Assembly: GCA_020975725.1 (NCBI GenBank) | Contig: QXJR01000008.1 | Coordinates: forward strand, 62,001 to 126,000 | DNA: 64,000 bases | Direction of reading: 5' to 3' | Origin: Picocystis sp. L7 | Taxonomy: Eukaryota; Chlorophyta; Picocystophyceae; Picocystales; Picocystaceae | Part shown: piece by piece, positions 59,387 to 64,000 of the stretch | Numbering within the stretch: the first letter of the stretch is position 1 | Layout of the letters: every line of letters begins with the position of its first letter | The notes under the pieces: model-generated | What the model was told of the DNA's origin: nothing | The model's input: only the letters and a program-made list of their open reading frames with translations | Databases searched by the model: none | Made by a program: the position numbers and the translations under genes

Positions 59387-61960
59387 GTCGCACGTGCGAC
59401 TCCCCTTCGCTTCCTCTCGCCTTCCAGAACCTCCTGCAACGCTTCCAGGCGCGAGAAACAAGCTCCCGAACGCGCCTTTCGCTCTCGTTCTTGCGTCCAA
59501 GCGCGATGCGAACCAGGTTTCTCTTCGCGAAGAACAATCTGACGGTGGGGGTCATCGAGCGCTCGTGCCAGGGCATCGAGACCCCCCTGGAGGGAAAAGG
59601 TCGGAGGTGCAGGGGGACGAGAAGACGAGGGGGTCGCGTTTCCCTGAAAAAGGGGGATCACGTTCGGGGCGAGGAAGCGGAGGGAAATAGGATCCCCACA
59701 CTGGCATGGACCGGGGGTGGGGGTCCACATGCCCATCGGACGGGGCCCTCCCCGTGGGCAAAAGAATACCCCTGTAAGGGTCGAGGACAAGCGGGGGTCC
59801 TTTTTGCCTTTGGATCTCCTGGGCCGTCGGATGGACCCCCTCCCACGTGGATCGTCCATGCTTGGAGATGCACATGGACTTCGATGGATCCATCTGTGCA
59901 CACGTGGTTGTTGGCCGATTCGCGGAGCGTGTCCATCCTCCATCGAAGGAAATAGAAAACGAGTGGATGCTTCGCAAAAGCCACCTCAACCACTTCCCTA
60001 GTGGACGGGAAGATCGAGTGATGGGCAAGGAACGACGCGGACCGCCCATGGACGTTGCCCCATGGTCGCTTGTTCTTACCCTTGGTCGGGAAGGACGAAA
60101 GGCGTCTCAAGGAGCGTGGCATCCGCCATCTTGCATACTTTACGTTTAGGCAAGACGACGATAGCTTCGCGCGTGTCGTTGTCCCTCCCCCCGGAGCCAG
60201 AGGGGGAGTTGGATTGCGCACTGGGTTGAACGAGTCCCTTGCACATGGTGGCGAGGTTGTTCTACGCGATCGTGGAAGGATGCACCCCGGCGTGCAAACG
60301 TCCCTGTTAGCGTGTAGCAATGGGATATTGCGGCGAGATAGAGGTATGCCGAGTGGACTACCAACACCTTGTTGTGGTGGAGAGGGCGGTCCTCGATACG
60401 GTCATGGTCACGGTCAAGTTCAAGGGAGGGCGAAGGATTGCGAGCACGACGGAGGATCGAGATCCTTCGTCCATGCCGTTGGAAGGGATCGGTTCACTTC
60501 CATGCTCGCATCCTCCCTTGCTTCGTGCGTGCACTGACACACGTACCTCGCATCCACCCGACGACATTTTCACACATCGATCTTATCTCCCTTGGCCGGA
60601 GGTCCACTTGCGGTTCCCATTCGAGCGTCGGCATCGACCGAGCGTACGTGGCGTTTTCTCTCGCTGCGGTTGATGCGGCGAGGGAGGGGGAGGGATAGGA
60701 GCAACTTGTGCGTATGGTTGCGTGCGCGTTTTGTTTGGGGGGTGGACACGCAGGGAAGGGGCGGGCAAGCCCATTTTGTGGGCGTGTTCGTTTGGCCGTG
60801 GCGGTCGAGGCACGCGCCAAGGGCACGGTCGACCGGCACAGGAGGCCATCGAGAAGCCGAGGCGAGACGCCGTTTCCCGATGCCCATGAGGAAGGCGATT
60901 GAGAATCTTGTCCTTTCTCCAGAAGGGGGTCTGCATCCCGTGCGCCTGGTCGACGCGTCGGTGACGGTCGATGGTTGGGCGGATGGCGTGGCGGCTCGAA
61001 GCGCGTCTCGACGTGGACAGCAGAGAGCGTGGTGCATGCATCCACCCACTCCGTGCGTATGGTGGGTACCGTATGCGTCGAAGTGAAGTCACGCGCATGA
61101 TGAGGCGAGCACGTACGCGTCCTGGTTCTCGAGGACGAACTCTCCTCGTCGGCGGTAGAGAAGAAACTCCCACGGGGGGATCCTGCCCCCCCCCCCTTTT
61201 TCCCCCCCAATCCCTGTGTCGGGTTCGCCCCTTCCCTTCCTTCCCTTTTCGGGGCTGGGTTCCTCCCTTTCCTTTCTTCCTTCTACCATCCCCTTCTCAG
61301 TAAGGGTTGGAATGATTTCCATTGAATTTTAGCTGCAATAGCAGCAGTCTTTTCTCTCTGTTCTTCTCTCAGGGGGGTTGTTGCAAATGGCCCATATGCA
61401 ACAAAGGGGGGCCTGGGTGGAAAATCGGCAGTACGCACCCCCTGTCCGCACAGGCCGTCGAAGATGGACGCGGTGGTGGGAGCTACAGACCATCGCACAC
61501 GCGCATGGAGGAGACGCGTGCGCCTGTGCGATGGTCCATGGATCGAAGACGAAGACGACGAAGGGGATGGAGGTGAAGACGATGGAACCATGCGAAACTA
61601 GGAAGTGGGAAGGGACGCACAAACGGCGGATGGAGACGGCCCAGACGCCATGATTTCCAGCCACCCTTGACGTCGAGGTGTCTCGAAATCGTGGTGGAAC
61701 TATGCCGAAGGACACATCGAACTTGCGAGAGCCGTTGGATGAAGAATTTGTCGTCAAATGGCCAGTACGAACGGCCACGAGCGGCAAAGGGAAGGTATTT
61801 TCCTTCCCTGCAAAACCGAACAGGCACCTCTCCCGATACGAGAGCAACGACGTCACGAACAAACACGCAAACGGCTTTCTCATGCGGTACAAATGTTCAA
61901 CACTCGGTTGAAACTGTGCTAGGGAGTTGATAACTCTGCCTCATAGCTCTCTACTGACAG
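59387..61960. other. 2.6-kb region, mostly without supported genes
   Basis: The left 400 bp are the presumed GATA promoter. G- and C-runs occur near 61165-61215. Several open frames on both strands are likely chance products of GC-rich DNA. A plus-strand frame near 61699-61911 (starting MPKDTSNLREPLDEEFVV) and a minus-strand exon-like stretch at 61283-61441 have more ordinary protein composition. Neither is recognised. Confidence 0.4.
61283..61441 (-). CDS. Possible terminal exon of a small unknown protein
   Basis: After an acceptor-like GGACAG the minus strand encodes VRTADFPPRPPFVAYGPFAT, then TPLREEQREKTAAIAAKIQW and a stop. The composition is protein-like and codon use is balanced, unlike the surrounding frames. 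The start exon could not be placed. It is a weak candidate. Confidence 0.25.
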   Translation of the reverse strand, partial: GVRTADFPPRPPFVAYGPFATTPLREEQREKTAAIAAKIQWKSFQPLLRRGW

Positions 61961-62032
61961 TCATTGCCAGCTAAAATCAGGAGGAATTCTACCATGTGCA
62001 TCATCCATGGTCACAAATGGAACAGTGACAGC

Positions 62033-64000
62033 TTCAGCCACCTGCAAATGGATGGCCAGCCAATGGCACTGCTGGTGGTGCCATTCCATCCACCTGCAGG
62101 TGACTGGAACCTCAGTGCAGCTGCTGGTGGTGCACCTCCACACACCTGCAAATGGATCGAAACTTTCTGCAGGTGCTGGTGGTGCACCTCCAACCACCTG
62201 CAAATGGATGGCCAGCCAATGGCACTGCTGGTGGGGCCATTGCATCCACCTGCAGGTGGCTGGAACCTCAGTGCAGCTGCTGGTGGTGCACCTCCAACCA
62301 CCTGCAAATGGATCGAAACTTTCTGCAGGTGCTGGTGGTGCACCTCCAGCCACCTGCAAATGGATGGCCAGCCAATGGCACTGCTGGTGGTGCCATTCCA
62401 TCCACCTGCAGGTGACTGGAACCTCAGTGCAGCTGCTGGTGGTACACCTCCAGCCAGCTGCAAATGGATCGAAACTTTCTGCAGGTGCTGGTGGTGCACC
62501 TCCAGCCACCTACAAATGGATGGCCAGCCAATGGCACTGCTGGTGGTGCCATTGCATCCACCTGCAGGTGACTGGAACCTCAGTGCAGCTGCTGGTGGTG
62601 CACCTCCACCCACCTGCAAATGGATCGAAACTTTCTGCAGGTGCTGGTGGTGCACCTCCAACCACCTGCAAATGGATGGCCAGCCAATGGCACTGCTGGT
62701 GGGGCCATTGCATCCACCTGCAGGTGACTGGAACCTCAGTGCAGCTGCTGGTGGTGCACCTCCACCCACCTGCAAATGGATCGAAACTTTCTGCAGGTGC
62801 TGGTGGTGCACCTCCAGCCACCTGCAAATGGATGGCCAGCCAATGGCACTGCTGGTGGTGCCATTGCATCCACCTGCAGGTGACTGGAACCTCAGTGCAG
62901 CTGCTGGTGGTGCACCTCCAACCACCTGCAAATGGATCGAAACTTTCTGCAGGTGCTGGTGGTGCACCTCCAGCCACCTACAAATGGATGGCCAGCCAAT
63001 GGCACTGCTGGTGGTGCCATTGCATCCACCTGCAGGTGGCTGGAACCTCAGTGCAGCTGCTGGTGGTGCACCTCCAACCACCTGCAAATGGATCGAAACT
63101 TTCTGCAGGTGCTGGTGGTGCACCTCCAGCCACCTGCAAATGGATGGCCAGCCAATGGCACTGCTGGTGGTGCCATTGCATCCACCTGCAGGTGACTGGA
63201 ACCTCAGTGCAGCTGCTGGTGGTACACCTCCAGCCAGCTGCAAATGGATCGAAACTTTCTGCAGGTGCTGGTGGTGCACCTCCAACCACCTGCAAATGGA
63301 TGGCCAGCCAATGGCACTGCTGGTGGGGCCATTGCATCCACCTGCAGGTGGCTGGAACCTCAGTGCAGCTGCTGGTGGTGCACCTCCAACCACCTGCAAA
63401 TGGATGGCCAGCCAATGGCACTGCTGGTGGGGCCATTGCATCCACCTGCAGGTGACTGGAACCTCAGTGCAGCTGCTGGTGGTGCACCTCCACCCACCTG
63501 CAAATGGATCGAAACTTTCTGCAGGTGCTGGTGGTGCACCTCCAGCCACCTGCAAATGGATGGCCAGCCAATGGCACTGCTGGTGGTGCCATTGCATCCA
63601 CCTGCAGGTGACTGGAACCTCAGTGCAGCTGCTGGTGGTGCACCTCCAACCACCTGCAAATGGATCGAAACTTTCTGCAGGTGCTGGTGGTGCACCTCCA
63701 GCCACCTGCAAATGGATGGCCAGCCAATGGCACTGCTGGTGGTGCCATTGCATCCACCTGCAGGTGACTGGAACCTCAGTGCAGCTGCTGGTGGTGCACC
63801 TCCACCCACCTGCAAATGGATCGAAACTTTCTGCAGGTGCTGGTGGTGCACCTCCAGCCACCTACAAATGGATGGCCAGCCAATGGCACTGCTGGTGGTG
63901 CCATTGCATCCACCTGCAGGTGACTGGAACCTCAGTGCAGCTGCTGGTGGTGCACCTCCAACCACCTGCAAATGGATCGAAACTTTCTGCAGGTGCTGGT
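62033..64000. repeat. Higher-order satellite: 52-bp monomers in 156-bp ABC units
   Basis: Three related 52-bp monomers alternate. A starts CAAATGGATGGCC, B starts CAGGTG(A/G)CTGGAACC, and C starts CAAATGGATCGAAAC. All share GCTGGTGG in the middle and end in CCACCTG or a close variant. The 156-bp unit begins at 62045 and repeats at 62201, 62357 and so on. There are eight full units, then one AB unit lacking C (63293-63396), three more full units from 63397, and a partial one at the window edge. The array is bounded on the left by a degenerate copy and open on the right. Because 156 is a multiple of 3, long frames stay open on both strands, but they are satellite artefacts unless transcripts show otherwise. 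Confidence 0.95.

Noticed and set aside
62007-63861. Open frames of 482 codons (plus) and 616 codons (minus) in the satellite array
   Set aside because: Both strands are open at once because the 156-bp unit is a multiple of three and lacks stops. The translations are pure repeat products with no family match.
1-64000. Mobile elements, virus-like elements, CRISPR arrays, rRNA genes
   Set aside because: No transposase, reverse transcriptase, integrase, capsid, terminal repeat pair, spacer array or rRNA signature was seen.

Overview
The window looks like a compact, intron-poor nuclear genome segment from a photosynthetic eukaryote, most likely a unicellular green-lineage alga. The evidence is: two chlorophyll a/b-type light-harvesting proteins of the Lhca kind; a PSB33/TEF5-like thylakoid protein; B3, R2R3-MYB and TIFY-CCT-GATA transcription factors; a plant-type phosphofructokinase; short spliceosomal introns; and AATAAA poly(A) signals after many genes. 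A TIFY-GATA gene together with AATAAA signals argues against a core chlorophyte and would fit an early-branching or streptophyte-side alga, but the exact lineage cannot be settled from one window. There are about 30 supported genes on both strands, no operons, and no recognisable transposon, virus-like element, rRNA or true tRNA.

Layout. 1-5 kb: two tandem paralogues of an unrecognised four-helix membrane protein. 5.6-10 kb: a BIG BROTHER-like RING ligase, KEOPS subunit CGI121, PIG-P (GPI anchor synthesis) and an R2R3-MYB. 10-12.3 kb: GC-rich DNA without a supported gene. 12.3-22.6 kb: a second RING protein, a small lysine-rich membrane protein, the meiotic helicase HFM1/MER3, phosphofructokinase and a PPR protein. 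22.8-25 kb: a head-to-head pair of Lhca genes. 25-31.5 kb: two tentative minus-strand genes, a CBS/AMPK-gamma-like protein, the selenocysteine elongation factor eEFSec, and a B3 factor ending 12 bp from eEFSec. 33.6-43.8 kb: DNA ligase I, a DUF760 plastid protein, PP2A B55, an SppA protease and PDCD5. 44-56.2 kb: a sugar-phosphate/nucleotide-sugar transporter, mitochondrial FAD glycerol-3-phosphate dehydrogenase, two tandem HSL-type hydrolases with an unusual C-terminal exon arrangement, PSB33, a front-end fatty-acid desaturase and CCT7. 58-59.4 kb: a TIFY-CCT-GATA factor. 62.0-64 kb: a higher-order satellite built from 52-bp monomers that runs off the right edge.

Several genes only reach family length when short introns (67-130 nt) near the 5' end are removed. 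Eight of the fourteen introns inferred in firmly called genes start with GTGCG instead of GTRAG, and all keep phase and restore conserved N-termini. The genes serve photosynthesis, glycolysis/glycerol/lipid metabolism, DNA replication and meiosis, protein folding and modification, and transcription, and do not form one pathway. The most unusual items are the hydrolase pair with duplicated last exons, the non-consensus splice donors, ATG-only first coding exons, the 52/156-bp satellite, and promoter-associated palindromes.
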